DNA of 64,000 bases from Pestalotiopsis fici W106-1 (GCF_000516985.1 NW_006917096.1:3457606-3521605), one strand, 5' to 3'. Shown: positions 1 through 12,390, counted from the stretch's first letter. Notes: a model not told the origin generated them from the letters alone. A program made the numbers and translations.

Positions 1-2685
1 TTCGATAATTAAATAATACGAGATATCGGCGAATAATTCGTTATATTTAACGAATTTATTTCGTTCGGAATCCGTAAATTTCGGAAGAATTACTTTAATA
101 TTCGATTTATTCGAAGTAATCGAAAAGGTATTATTAATATCTATAGATTCGGAATTTATACTGGATCTATTATTTATATTAGATTCGTTCCCGGGTAAAT
201 CCGGTCGATTATTAATTATAGACTTATTCGTAATGGATCGAAGAATTCAATCGTTTCCGGGAGGTGGATTTAGTGGATCCACCGTTTTCGGGACTATTAA
301 TTAGATAAATTCACCGTCGGTAGAATTTTTATCCGGTGTTATTTCCTAATCCGGTAATTCCGAATCCGGTAATTTCTCCCCTTTTTTTCGATTTTTAGGT
401 AATAATCGAATATAAAAGGTCCGTATAATTTATGATTTATACGGTCGATCGGGAAAATATACGTAATAAATTTTATTACCGTTATATTTAATTATTTTCC
501 TATTTTCGGTAGTAATTCCGAATTTATCGGAATTTTTACGGATTTTTTTCGGTTTATAAACTAAAACCGGTATTCCTAAGGCATAAATTTAGGATAAATT
601 AGGCGTATTATTCCGTTTTAGCCAAAAATAATCGTAAAATTCCTAATAAAAAATAAATAAACCGGATGCCGTAATAATAAAATTTATTAAATAAACTACT
701 GCTTTTATAACGAATTCCTAAAGGTTTTTCGGGAGTTATAAATCAATAAAAACCATTTTAGTTTTTTCGATAATAATCCGGTTCGTACGTTCGGCTATAC
801 CGTTTTATTTTAATATATAATAGGTTATAGGTTCGAAAATAATCCTTTTTTCGGTTAAATAATTTTTTAATTTAACCGGGGAAAACTTTTTATTATTATT
901 TATACGAATAATATTCGGATATTTTCCGAATTAGGTTTTATAATATTCGATTTTATTTATTATAATATCGAATATATCGGATTTTTTTTTTAGAAAATTT
1001 AATTTTCCGAAATCCGGTTTTATTATCCGTAAAATTAGTTATATATTTATAACCGGAATAATTAAAAGGGGTAATATAAACCGTATTAATATAAATACGA
1101 TATAACGGTTTATTAACCTTATTTAGATTTATATAAAGTTAGTTTCGGGTAAATTTACCCGAAATATAGGATTTATAGTTTAAATCCTTTTTTTTTAATT
1201 TTTTTTTAGGAATCCCCGTAGTTATTTTAGCTATTTTAGCTAAAATATCGTAACTAAGGTAGCTAAGTCGTTTATGCTATTTTTCCGTAGCTATAAAAAA
1301 ATTCGAATAATTCGAAATTAATTCGATTTCTTCGAAATCCGTGGTTTCGTTAGATTTCGTATCCGAATTCGGTTCCGGGTAATTTAAACCGATTATACGG
1401 GCTTTTTTTATTACTTTTAGTGGATTTATAGCTAAATATATTATATTAGGCTTTGATTTATTAGTTAGGTATAAGAAAAATCTACGTTTTTTTTAATTTA
1501 ACGTAGCAAAAGGCCTATTTTTAGAATTATATAATTTATTTTCGTTTATAATATTGTTTTTTTAATAATATAGTTAGCCGGATATAATATTTAGCGGAAA
1601 TTCTGGTATATAAAGTACGTTTAATAACGTTATTTTACGTATTTTCCGGTTAATTTTAAAGGAAAGCGTAATATTTTTAATTCCTTTTAGAAATATTTTT
1701 CTACTATTTGTAATAATCGGTAAAAAATCCGATTTTATAGTAAAATTATCGAATAAATTCTTATTATTCGATATATATTTTAAAGAATTTATATTGTATA
1801 ATTATTAGTTTTTAGGGAAGGTAGTTAATTTTTTTTTTTTAAATTATTCGAAATATTCGAAAAAGCATAAAACGATTCGTTTTCGTCTAAATCTTCGTTA
1901 CGGGGTAAATTTCCCCGTTTTTTAGATTTTTGGTTCGTAGTGGATATAGTCGAATTTGAGTTATTCGATTTATTCGAATTATTCGAATTATTGGAATTAT
2001 TCGAATTATTCGATTTCTTCCTTTTATTCGATTTATTCGAATTCTTCCTATTTCCGTTTTAGGTTCCTTGTTAATTCTAATTGGATTAGGGGAACCGGGA
2101 TTTTTTATTATCCGTATAATAAAAATTTCCTATAGCCGTATCCGGATCCCGTCGGTTTTTATCCAAAATATCCGTAATTAACCTTTCGAAGGTAGGTGGA
2201 TTTATAGATCGTAAAGCACTGCGTTAACGGTTAGCCCATATAGGGTAAGTTAATTGGAGGGCTATAATAAAAATCGTTTTTTAATCGATATTATCGATTT
2301 TAGCCCTAACGCTTAAAAGCTTTAAAATATATCCTTTAAAAATGGATATAAATTCGTTTAACGAGTTATAATTTTCGAATTTAATCGTATAAAATTCGAG
2401 ATATAATTACTAACGTAGTATGGGTCCGGTGCCTTAATAAGCTAATTATAAAATCGATAAGGTTTTATATAGATTTATTTTATCGAATATTAGATTTAAC
2501 GGTTTTGTTATTAAATTTTAACGAATTAAAAGCAATGCCTAGGCTTTTTAAATATCGGTTATACCGTTATATATATCGGTAGTTTTAAAAAACCGATTGA
2601 TTTTTAGCAGTTTAAAATATAATTATAACGTAAATTTTTACGTATTCTAGTTTCCGGATCCGGAAAGTTTCTGTTTCTCCGGCAT
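1..2685 (-). mobile_element. RIP-decayed Ty1/copia retrotransposon, gag and 5' part of pol
   Basis: Read on the minus strand, a degraded gag-pol runs from an ATG at 2685 past the left window edge. Gag residues are readable around 2700-2100. A pre-integrase block near 1270-1210 reads HKRLSYLSYDILAKIAK. The integrase block near 810-740 reads NGIAERTNRIIIEKTK and is followed by LPKNL and EFVIKAVVYLIN. Reverse transcriptase and RNase H would lie left of position 1. Most in-frame stops are TAA or TAG, the result expected when RIP mutates Gln or Trp codons. The reading phase changes only about three times, two of them in homopolymer runs (near 1835 and 985), so decay is by substitution rather than by breakage. 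CpA and TpG are nearly absent while CpG and TpA are abundant, the classical RIP signature. The family call is confident; the exact element is not identified. Confidence 0.88.
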
Positions 2686-3162
2686 TTAGCATCCGGTAAT
2701 AGTACGGATAGAGTTATCTATTTTGCCGAATTTTTGCCGTTATAACGGTATAATTATCGTTAAAAACGGTAAAAAAATCGTTAAGAAAATAAAAAGAAAT
2801 TAATTCTTTTATTTTATCGATAAAGTGTATAAAGGGATCTAGGTGTTATAATATAATATAGCAGGTGCTATAGGGTGTTATAATAGATTGGCTATTATAG
2901 TGGGGATTAGTTATAAATGACTTTATAACCGTTATATGGCTGTAATGGGTAAAATTACTATAATTAGCTATTTAACTATAGTTTTCGATATAATTACGGC
3001 TTATATAGGCTTATATAAAGGCCTATAAGGGATCGGCTATTATAACGGAATTCTAGAGTCTATGTTGAATTAACTCGTTTGGGAGAGCGGCTATAGTTTT
3101 CGATATGATTTAAGTCCGGTATTTAGATATAATCGATATTATACTGGACCGGGCTTATAACC
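2686..3162 (-). other. 5' leader between copia LTR and gag
   Basis: This AT-rich stretch lies between the gag ATG and the inner LTR edge, so it is the untranslated leader of the decayed element. The bases next to the LTR, read on the minus strand, are GGTTATAAGCCCGGTCC, the place where a tRNA primer-binding site is expected. RIP prevents a safe match to a particular tRNA. No open reading frame or other signal is visible. Confidence 0.5.
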
Positions 3163-3780
3163 TGTTTTAAGGTATAATTGGTGGATTATAAGCTTAGGCA
3201 TAGGGAAGCGTTTATATAATTCGTAAAATCAGGCCGTAAAGGGTAGTTATAAGGCTATATAACTGATTTATTAAAGCTTAAGGAAAGAATAATTAATTAT
3301 AAAGGAATAACTACTTTTTATACCTATAAAATCAACCGTAAAGAATATTTTGGAATATATTACTAATAATTGGATTATAAATTAAGTTAATTAGTAATAA
3401 GGTTAATTTATAATCGAAGAAACTATCGAAATTTATGGATTTTTATGGTGTGGGTTACCCTGTAACCCTGGGACTATTGTGGCCAGGTGCACTAGCCATA
3501 TTTAGTGGGGCTGGATCCAGTAGAACGTTCCACTAAATTCCAGTGGGTTCCAGTGGCTATAGTGGCTATAATAGTTAATTGTAATAATTTATTAACTATA
3601 TAGCATTATAAATAGTAGCTGTAAGTAGTATTGTATTAACTATAAGTTAGTATAGGGTAAATTCTACTGATTTCCTATATATCGTTATTTAACGATATCT
3701 CGATGGGTTTTATAGCTATTATAACGATATGATATGCGTTATAAAGCTAATTTTATGTATTATACGATGCTGTATTAACA
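3163..3780 (-). repeat. Long terminal repeat of the copia element
   Basis: The segment starts TGTTTTAAGG and ends GTATTAACA, giving the terminal inverted repeat TGTT...AACA typical of LTRs. Its left edge is confirmed by a second copy starting at 63881: similarity begins exactly at TGTT and is absent upstream. The two copies differ in the visible 120 bases mainly by transitions. No flanking target-site duplication is expected here, because one side is the internal part of the element. Part of the LTR (about 3440-3560) keeps near-normal base composition, so RIP is uneven. Orientation is inferred from the neighbouring gag-pol. Confidence 0.8.
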
Positions 3781-4312
3781 TCCGTGCAATATTAATTAAA
3801 TTTAAAAAAATCTAATTAATATTAAGGTAAACGCGCGCGTATCGCGATAAAATTTAATAGCGATACAGGCTTCGGTTATTACCGCGATATAAATAAAAGC
3901 TTAAAAAAAATATAATTTAATATTTACGGTTTATAGCTAAAAAAAAAAAGCCGTTATAATTTAATAAATAAAATTTTTAGGTTATAGCGGTAATACAAAA
4001 AAAAAAAAAATTTCCGAAATTTATAGGTAGGATAGGCAGATGTCGGGCAGGCGTAAGCGTATTTGCCGCTAAACCCAAAAGCATTTTGTTACAAACTGAG
4101 CTCTGAACCGTCGTATATAGCACTAAAATACTACCATGTCCCACTCTTTTTTTTTGCAGCACCAATACGGAAGACGGTACTGCCGAGTAGTAGTGCGTGT
4201 TTCTGGGCGTCGGGCCTCTCGCTGAAACTTTGTCTCCCCCTTGTTCTCTTTTCCACATGTTCAAACTCCTCTCACTGAGAAAGTATATTCTGCCCATTCA
4301 AGAGCCATCAAG
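3781..4312. other. Border from AT-rich repeat block to unique DNA; P450 upstream region
   Basis: Bases 3781-4015 are AT-rich and RIP-like, with a few CpG clusters (for example CGCGCGCG near 3833). From about 4016 composition becomes normal. The P450 start codon is only about 300 bases inside the unique DNA, so its promoter abuts the silenced repeat block. No specific regulatory site was recognised. Confidence 0.6.
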
Positions 4313-5956
4313 ATGGCATCGACAAAGTGGGCGCTGGATTACCCCGGAATCAGTGTCGCGGTTGTCTTTTCTTCCTTGATCCTTGGCCTCCTGCTCATCA
4401 GAACCCTCTCTGCTTCTAGCCCCCCAAGCCCGCCAGAGCCTCCCCTGCTAAAGCCTCCACATCCCATCTTTGGCCACCTCCCGGGTCTTTTGCGCCATGG
4501 CATGCTCTACATGGACGTGCTGGCGAGGCAGTACCACGAGCAATTCCCTGAAGGCATCTTTACCGTCTCCTTATTCGGAAAGCACATCTACATTGTGATG
4601 ACCCCGGGGCTCTTGGCACATACTCAGAACAAGTCCCGCCTCGTGTCTGGATGGGAGGTGTTGGCGACTGTTACTGCAAGTTTCACCGGTAGGGGGAGAA
4701 AGTACTACGACCGCTTGGTCAAGAACAGCCAGAGTCGCAAAATTCCCAATTATCACTCCGAGAACCATAAACTCATCTATGGTTCGTTAAACCCTGGTAA
4801 AGAATTGGATCGCATGCGTGTCGCTTTTGTCGACACCTATGTCTCTTTTATCCCTCCACTAGAGACGATTGTGGACAAGTCTGGCAGCTACACTTTTGAT
4901 TTCTACGAATGGCTACGGGAGTCTTTCACCAACGCGTCGGCGAGGCTGGCTTGGGGCAAAGACAACCCGTTCAGCCGCGACCCGACTCTCTGGAAGGCAT
5001 TTACCGAGTTTGACGACAATGCCGGTTTGCTCATGACCAGGCCCTTGCCGCGCATACTTGTAAGAAAGGGCTATCTTGCACGTGAAAGGGCAATTGGGCA
5101 AATCCGCGACTTCATGGCCGAAAGTGATGAGGCCAAGATTCAAGGTTTCGGGCCTCTCATGCGACACACGTCCCATGTTCTGTCCAAGTGGGGTTTCACA
5201 GCAGATGAGTTGGCTTCCAACAACCTGGGCATGATTATTGGGCTGGCTAGTAACACGGCGCCGGCCGCAGCCAATACGCTGATTGCCATTGTTCGCGATC
5301 CGTCGCTGCTGTCTTCTGTTCGGGCCGAGCTGGATGCGCTCGTGCAGCGCAGCGCCGATGGCACGACGGCCACTTTTGACGCTGCCGATATTCGTTCTCA
5401 CTGCCCTCTCTTTGTCTCGGCAGCCTACGAGACGATGCGTCTTACATCTTCGGGATCAACAGCGAGGGTTATTGCGCATGACCCCGACAATGTGTCTTCT
5501 TCTCCCGGCAAATATCACATTCTCACGTCGCCTGACAAGTCCACTTCTTGGAGTCTCAAAAAGGGCGAAATGATGTTTATGGCCGGAGGTCTGATCCATG
5601 GAAACTCGGCACACTATGCCAACCCCACGACTTTTGATGCGACGAGGTACCTCGAGCACTCCATCCCCGAGACCCAGATTCCCGGCCTATTTCGTAGTTT
5701 TGGGGGCGGTGCATCAATCTGCGGAGGGAGATATCTTGCCGTTGCCGAGATCCTGGCTGTTGTGTCTTCGATTATCTTACGATTCGATATCGAAAAGGAT
5801 GGAGGCAGTGGAGGGTGGCAATTGCCAGATAGGCGCGACTGTCCTTCGCATGCTGCTGTAACACCCCCTCCAGGCGGCAAAATGCCAATGACAATCCGGA
5901 GGAGAGCAGGTTGGGAGGGAGTCAGATGGATCAATAGCCATATGAAGGATACATAA
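4313..5956 (+). CDS. Cytochrome P450 monooxygenase
   Basis: A single-exon gene encoding 547 residues. A hydrophobic N-terminal anchor spans about residues 13-31, then a proline-rich hinge (SPPSPPEPPLLKPP), as in microsomal P450s. The K-helix ExxR is ETMR (Glu373-Arg376). The heme loop is FGGGASICGG with the ligand Cys at residue 470 (codon 5720-5722). The ATG at 4313 (context TCAAGATGG) is preferred over an upstream in-frame non-ATG extension from 4241, because the anchor begins shortly after it. Overall it looks like the group of fungal P450s often annotated as prostacyclin synthase or sterol 7-alpha-hydroxylase-like (CYP7/CYP8 style), which is a weak inference. It converges on the TRK gene and lies 6.6 kb from the NRPS, so a tailoring oxidation is possible but unproven. 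The substrate is unknown. Confidence 0.9.
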   Translation: MASTKWALDYPGISVAVVFSSLILGLLLIRTLSASSPPSPPEPPLLKPPHPIFGHLPGLLRHGMLYMDVLARQYHEQFPEGIFTVSLFGKHIYIVMTPGLLAHTQNKSRLVSGWEVLATVTASFTGRGRKYYDRLVKNSQSRKIPNYHSENHKLIYGSLNPGKELDRMRVAFVDTYVSFIPPLETIVDKSGSYTFDFYEWLRESFTNASARLAWGKDNPFSRDPTLWKAFTEFDDNAGLLMTRPLPRILVRKGYLARERAIGQIRDFMAESDEAKIQGFGPLMRHTSHVLSKWGFTADELASNNLGMIIGLASNTAPAAANTLIAIVRDPSLLSSVRAELDALVQRSADGTTATFDAADIRSHCPLFVSAAYETMRLTSSGSTARVIAHDPDNVSSSPGKYHILTSPDKSTSWSLKKGEMMFMAGGLIHGNSAHYANPTTFDATRYLEHSIPETQIPGLFRSFGGGASICGGRYLAVAEILAVVSSIILRFDIEKDGGSGGWQLPDRRDCPSHAAVTPPPGGKMPMTIRRRAGWEGVRWINSHMKDT

Positions 5957-6323
5957 TAGTTTCAGACTAAAGTCAATTCAATACCGGTATTATACAATTG
6001 CTTGTTGCATATCTGCGACATGGCGCCGCTTCTCGAGTCATATCGTCCACAATGATGTGCTACGAAAGAAAGTAGTACATCAAGAGTATGTATCCGAAGC
6101 GATTAGCAGCATCGTTTTGGAAAAAGAGCATGATAAGCTGTATAGTGACCTGACGTTATGCGATATACGCATTGATCGTCCAAAGGGTAGGCACTGCCCA
6201 ATAGTGAAATTAAAGTAGCTCGCTCCAAAGTCTATCCATCTATCTACGCAGTCTTGTTCTCGTATCTACATTTAGTCTAATCTAGAAATATGCAACAAAA
6301 GGAAAGGAGAATAAAGAATGTGT
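5957..6323. other. Convergent intergenic region, P450 / TRK
   Basis: This holds the 3' ends of two converging genes. It is AT-leaning with no reading frame, RNA motif or repeat that I can support. Confidence 0.6.
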
Positions 6324-8853
6324 CTATCGGGAGAAGGCTGATCGAATCTCGGCATCCTCGTCCTCGAGCTCTGCCAATTTTTTGCCAGGCAGTCTCACTG
6401 CACGGTCCAGCGCAACCGGCAAACCTCTATGCCTTCCTCGCAGCATGACGAGGATCATGATGATTTTGCTGCCTGTATACATGCCGCCGGTAAGACTGTA
6501 ACTCTGGTCCGGAAGACCGATGCTGATGCCAATATTGGTGTAGCCCGAGACAATCTCAAAGAGGATACTAAAGACGCTAAAGGTGACGGGATCCTCGATC
6601 GAGTGTCGCGTTTCAATGAGCGTCACGAGGAACAAGGCCAGAGCGACCCACCACACATCGTGACTGAGCTGGCCCCGGACTTGCTGCGACACCAGGCTCG
6701 GAGGGCCTGTGGGCGTGTGGTTGTGGAGGGAGTGCACGGACGGAGGCCGGGCAAAGTCCATGGTGGCGGCGCGGCGGAGGGGCTTCGGTCCGCCCAAACC
6801 CGCCCCAAATCCGCCGGGGCCGCCTTCGGGCGCTGTGCCGTGTGCGACACCGACGCCTTGAAACGCCGTCATGCGGCGCTGCAGCTGTCGGCCCATAAAG
6901 GCTGTACCGCGACGGCCGACTGTGTAGATGCGCTTGACGGATCGCGCAGAGGGCGTCTGCGAGGTGGCGTCCCAGTTCTTCCGGCTCAGGTTACCGTTGG
7001 CATCAAAAGCGGTAGGCAAGCCCGCCGCAAGGGGGTCATTATTTCCGGCGTCGGCATCCACGTCAAAGAGACTGCTAGTCTCGGAATGGAGCTGCTCAAT
7101 TTCGGTCTGATCTCCTTCGTAGATGCCCAGGGAGCGTTCTTCGTACACATTGGTCTTGCGCATGGTGATAATGTGCGGGTAAGCGGCTGTGTAAAAGATG
7201 ATGAGCCAGAGCACATGCACGTCAAAGTACATGGCTGATGGGGAGACGATGGCGTAACCTCCAGAAGGGATTGCTGCAAGAGGGTTAGAGCGTCGAAAAA
7301 ATGTGGCTGAGACTTGTAATGATAAGACTGGGGCGAAACTTACAGAATCCTTCAAAAAGGGCATCAAAGATACGCTGTCCAACTGGAATAGCATCCATTG
7401 TCGAATTGCCCGTGGTGAGTACGAGAATCAGAACCCAATCAGCCAGCACAAAGCCACCAAATGTGGCAACAAACATCCACGTGTCTCGCGAGGGGAACAA
7501 GCTTGTATAGACACGACGTGGGAATCTGAGGATAAAGTCAAACCCCTCTTTCCAGGCAGTGTAGCCCTCCTTGTCCCGCGAGAATAAATGAAACACCTTT
7601 GACATGCACCAGATCAACAGACGCATAAATACAGGAAATGCGGCAGGGCCGGCGAGCGAGAGAATGGTAACAATGGTGAGTAGAAAGTAGGAGCCTTGAA
7701 AGGGGATGAAGCCTGCATCGAGCAGGGTGAATCCGGCATTGTTGTAGGCTGAAATAGCGAGAAAGATGCCTGCCCACCACGGATTCTGCGCATTGACTGC
7801 TGACTCGTCGACGGCGTAGACGGACATCCAGGCGCCCAGGGCGATGGCGCCAAAGAGCTGCCACAGAACGAAATAAACAATGACAAAGGCCGAGAGAAAC
7901 TTGAGAGCCCGGTATTCCACACCACCGAGATACTCGCGTTGGTCTTCAGACAGGTTGAAAAATTGCCCATTGCGTCCAATGTTTCCCTTTTGCTCCTTGA
8001 GAAATGTCTGGACGTTGAAGCCACCCTCGGATGTCCGTGATTCAGTCGTCTGTGGCCTTCGTCGCGTAGTCTTTTCGCTTTGGCGAGAGTGCGTCTGATA
8101 AATTGAATGTCCAGTTGTCGCAGATTGGGGCCTGGTTTCATGGATCGGTTCAAGGAACCCGACATGCTGCGGTTGCGAGGGGCGTCGCTCGCCGCCTCCC
8201 AATATTCCTGTTGCCGAATTGGTCTGACCCTGAGAATACAAAGCTGCCGGTTCTTCAGGGCCAAGTTCCAAACTTGTATTCTGGTCACTGCGATCACTTT
8301 TGCGCTTCGAGGGCCATGGTTTACTGCTCTTGCCTTGCTTTGGGGGCTGGCCTTTGCCAAACGACGACATGACCTGCAGACCAATCATGGCACCTGTCAT
8401 GCCGACAACAGCACCAGTCTTCGAGGCGGTAGCCTTGCGCTTGGCCCGCTCCCTCTCCACAATATCCTCAAATCGCTTCTCGAAAATGCGTTGGCGAAAC
8501 GCAATGGTAAAGTATGAGATAATGACCTGAGACCCCATAATCATGTACACGCACAGCTGGACCTGCTGGAAAGTGGTGAGCTGGCTGAGATTGACCGTGT
8601 TGAGGCCCGAGGCCGTCAAGGCAGACATGACCATGAACAGACTGTCCCACCAGCCAATGCTGTATTGAGGGGCCGAGGAGCCCCAGAAGATGAGGGACCC
8701 GATGATGGCGGTGATGATAAAGTAGGCATAGTGCAGGGTGATGAAATTGACGGGTGGTAGATAAGGCCGGACCACTGCCCATCGCCTCGCCCACGTTTCG
8801 CACAGCTCTGCATGCTGCTCGCGAAAGTCGAGCCACCTCTTCTTGAGACCCAT
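6324..8853 (-). CDS. TRK-type potassium transporter
   Basis: Two exons, 8853-7344 and 7273-6324, join across a 70-bp intron (7274-7343; GTAAGT...TTGCAG) to give 819 residues, the size expected of a fungal TrkH-family plasma-membrane K+ transporter. The four pore-loop repeats are visible: SALTASGLNT (Gly83), YNNAGFTLLD, GGYAIVSPSA just after the splice junction, and GYTNIGISIG. Paired membrane helices flank each loop. A long polar cytosolic insert (KGQPPKQGK...TSEGG) separates repeats 1 and 2, as in other fungal TRKs. ATG 8853 is chosen because the first helix (residues about 42-58) follows closely; upstream sequence in the same frame has only non-ATG starts. It is probably a housekeeping ion transporter caught between the P450 and NRPS genes rather than a biosynthetic enzyme. 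Confidence 0.93.
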
Positions 8854-9557
8854 TCTCGTAGGAGCCCAGAGGATCGGAGCAACCACACCGGCACTTGACC
8901 GCCACGGCAAACACGGCTTGTTCAGCCTAAGGGGTGGAACGGATCGACCCGTCGCGACGATTTGCGGGAGCTAAATCCAATAGCCGGTGCAGTGGAACAG
9001 GGATGCGCCTTGCTTTACTGGTAGGGCTGAAGGCGCCACAGGGTCCGTTTGTCAATTTCGAGTGTCTAGTCGCGCGTCCGGCGGGCGACTCACTCACTAA
9101 AGAGTGTGTTGTTGCAGTCGGTCGTGCAAATAGAGAATAGAATGACTGACGATGGGTTTGATTGATGAACGGCGAGCTGTTCTGGAAGAAGAAGGGAAAG
9201 CGCGCGAAACCCCTTTTCGATGTGTTGTCTGGTCTGTCTCCACCGCACGGGATATGGGGCGCCCAAAACACACGTAGCAAGAGTCTTGGCAAATTCCTCG
9301 TTGTCCCTGTAATCCATTGGAACATGGAATCTGGAAGTCGGTGCACCTATCGGCAAAGCGGGTCCAGCTTGATGAAACTTTCTGTCAAATAGTGGTAGTA
9401 CAACCACGACCGTTCGTCCAATTAATCATGACCGTTTTGAAATCAATTAAGCTTAAAACGCCTAGGTCGGTTGGGCAGAAGAAGATTTCTCTAAGACATG
9501 CTACTACTGTGTACGTATTGACAGGGCTCGTCCCTAGCTCTACTGGACATGGCGTTG
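8854..9557. other. TRK upstream region / rhodopsin-fold gene 3' flank
   Basis: Upstream region of TRK and 3' flank of the next minus-strand gene. Small overlapping frames exist on both strands, but none shows a domain, splice structure or a good start. I see no repeat or RNA gene. Confidence 0.5.
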
Positions 9558-10680
9558 CTATGATCCCTGTCTCAACGACGCCAGAGATGGTTTACGCGGC
9601 AGGTATTCGACAGACTCCAAGTCTATCGAATCGGGCGCCGGAGTGCGTGTATGTTCGAGATTCGGCATCACTGTGGCTTCTCTGGTGTCTCTGGTCGCTC
9701 GAATAGAGCGATCTTTTGGAGAAAACCTGCGAAAAGAGTCTCTTGCCCGGTGAATGAGCTGGAGAACGCCAGTGGCGGAGCAGCAAATGATTGCTATCAG
9801 CGGCCCCACTATGGATAAAAGTCCGATATAACCCTCGTCGTAGGTGAAGTCCTGCGAGTTTACCTTATTCAAGGCGGCGATTCGGAGTCCTGCAATGATG
9901 AAAACTCTATCATGGTCATAATCAGTATCATCATGGCCATGGTCAATCAGAGCTTGTACTCTGCAAGACATCCACTCACAGGCTTCCCAAGGAGAAGATG
10001 AAGATGAGCCCGAGCTTCTTTGCAGGGGAGATCCGCAGGTGATATATCATGGGCAGCGGCCAGACCGTGATAACAAGGTCGATGATGAGACCACCAATCT
10101 CTAGTCCGAGAAATGCAGCCTTCTGATTCCCGCATCGGCCAGAAATGGTGCCGTCCCAGCTAGCACGAATAGGTGTACAGATAGCCAATGGTGTAATAAT
10201 GACGGCAACTCCATAAGCAATACTAGAAGCCGTGCAGAGCAGCATCACCCAGGAAAACGAGTGTGGGTCCCGGAAGATTCGATCAATGAACCCAATTGTT
10301 CCTAAACGCATGAACGTGTTGACAATGCCCCATGTAACTTCATTGATTAAGAGTGACTGATAGATTTATCTGTCAGTACAAGCCAGGGAATGGTAATCGA
10401 GAGCTGGATGTACCTTCGCGGCATTCTGGAACTGCGAATTGGATTCACTGGACATGTGCCGACCTTGTCCTTGTGTTGTGACAGCCCAGGTTGTCAGGAT
10501 CATCAAGGCAAAGGAAAAGGCGAATGAAATATGCAGCAAGTAATCATAATATTCGAGGCTTCTTCCATGTATATACCGAGACCATAACTGCAGTATGGTG
10601 GCTAGCAGGGCCAGTGCTATAAAGGTCCAGCCCACCACAATTGTGGCAAGCCCGAGCGACGTCGTTTCGAGTGCACCCAT
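9558..10680 (-). CDS. Seven-helix rhodopsin-fold membrane protein (PTH11/SAT4-like)
   Basis: Three exons (10680-10414, 10356-9980, 9906-9558) give 330 residues. The introns are 57 bp (10357-10413) and 73 bp (9907-9979). The second uses acceptor GATAG rather than the downstream TTGCAG, because only the former keeps frame and yields GSLVFIIAGLRIAAL. There are about seven hydrophobic helices. The hallmark loop CTPIRASWD...GRCGN, with two cysteines between helices 3 and 4, and the following TVWPLPMIYHL segment match the fungal integral-membrane rhodopsin-domain family. No N-terminal CFEM domain is present, so it is the short class. Its C-terminal tail is polar and probably cytosolic. Family members are annotated as PTH11-like receptors, but function here is unknown. 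It is divergent from the NRPS. Confidence 0.82.
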
Positions 10681-12390
10681 CGCAAGAAACCATAAAGGCG
10701 CCGGTCATCAAATCGGTATGTCGCACATGAGCGTGATATCTCTTAATTCTCCGTGTGCTGGCACTTGAAGCAATTTTATACATGCAAATCAAGTCAGCCT
10801 TACCACCAGCATTGTTGCTCTGAATATCGAAGCCCTCTACACTGCCTCCATTTACATGCAGCTTGATGCGTGTTGATTGGACCAGGGGCGTTTCGCGACG
10901 CGCCAATGTCCAATATATGCAGACGCCATCAGATCGAGGCTGTCGATTCGCCAATCTTCTCGACCCTTGTGGTTCTGCTTTTACGCCCAGGTAATCAGGC
11001 AATGTAACCATAGATCACTTCCACAAAATTTTCTCCACTAAAACGTGCGAGCACAGCCTGCAGGCATATTACCGGAACCGTCGCCGTGTACAGGATATTG
11101 ACGTACGAAGAAGAAGCACCGACTGGCGAGAATCCCTGGCTGGAAAGGAACAGCCGTGATACAGGACTTTTTAACCGATTGATTAACAGAAATTATTGAG
11201 TCAATATGCATCACTAGCAACCATGGCGACTTTGTCCAAGATCATGACCGGCCTCTTGGTCGAACGGCTCAACCAAAATTCTTGAGAGGTATTATACAAT
11301 ATGAGACATTGTTATATATCAAAAGCATACGAAAGTCATCACAAGTAGTATATACCAAGATATATAGTTAGCAAACGTTAATAATACGAAAAGCAAGATA
11401 ATGTTTAACCCAACAATGGATAGCAAGATATACAGAGCCATCTTGGATTTGAATAGTCGAAGAGTAAGAGATATATTAGGAAAGTTGTGTGAAAAAATTC
11501 TGCAAAAGTCCTGCCGCAGTCTTGCCTTTGCTAGCATTTTACAATACTTGTCATGGGCAATCAACCCCATTTGTATCCTTCTAGAAGGCTGGTTCGTCGA
11601 CGATGCTGATAGACATCCGTCTGCCCTTGCTTGGCATGATCCGCAAGAAGTCGCGTAGGCACATCATTTCCTTAGAATTTGGTTTGAATGGTGTCGATTA
11701 CGATGTTTTGATCCTCCGATATACTGTATTCTCATGCACGCTGCGAATCTCCAACGAGCCAACCAAATCTCTGACTCCCACAAAACCCCAGCTTCAAGCA
11801 CGCCAAGGCGCAACGGGACCGAATGCAACAGGGCAACAAGCAAGATAAAACGATTCTCTCTTGTGGGATTATGCACTGAATAAGTGCCCAAATTGAAGTA
11901 GTAAGCTTTTAGGTCTGGGGAACAGAAAATGCCCGTCCCAAATTCCCACAAAACGCGCCAAGGGCCACCAGTAAGCATGCGGGGACCAAGCCGCTTCGGC
12001 ACGATTACCGCGTTCCTATAGGATTTCAGTACGTAGGGACCGAAGTTCTAATGTTTACATCGCTTCTTTGCTACTTTCTCGGAACCTGAAGTGGCTAGTT
12101 TGGCTTATCTGCATGCGGCCTTGGTATTATATGCGCCTAGACTGACTGCAGTCTCACATCGCGCCACGTTCAAGGTTGAACAGCCCAGACTGACTCCTAT
12201 ACACTTCACATTACAGTAAATTCTCACCGTCGCTCAATGCAGCCAAGCTTGATTGGCTCAATGCAGCAATTTCGAGAGTCGAGAAGCTCGAGTCCTGAAT
12301 AGCAATCGTCGAAAAATGTGTATTCCTGTATGATTGTGTCTTTGAATAGCAAGTTGATTGTATACGACCTGCTCTGTTTCATGCAGTACA
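10681..12390. other. Divergent intergenic region, rhodopsin-fold gene / NRPS
   Basis: About 1.7 kb between two divergently transcribed genes. Base composition is ordinary, without the RIP signature. Several short frames lack domains or convincing starts. It presumably contains both promoters; no individual site was recognised apart from the 21-bp repeats described next. Confidence 0.5.

Noticed and set aside
8927..9346. 139-codon minus-strand frame upstream of TRK
   Set aside because: It lies in the TRK upstream region without motif or splice relation; most likely chance.
10544..11011. 155-codon minus-strand frame overlapping the start of the rhodopsin-fold gene
   Set aside because: Different phase from the real first exon, no domain, and it runs through the promoter.
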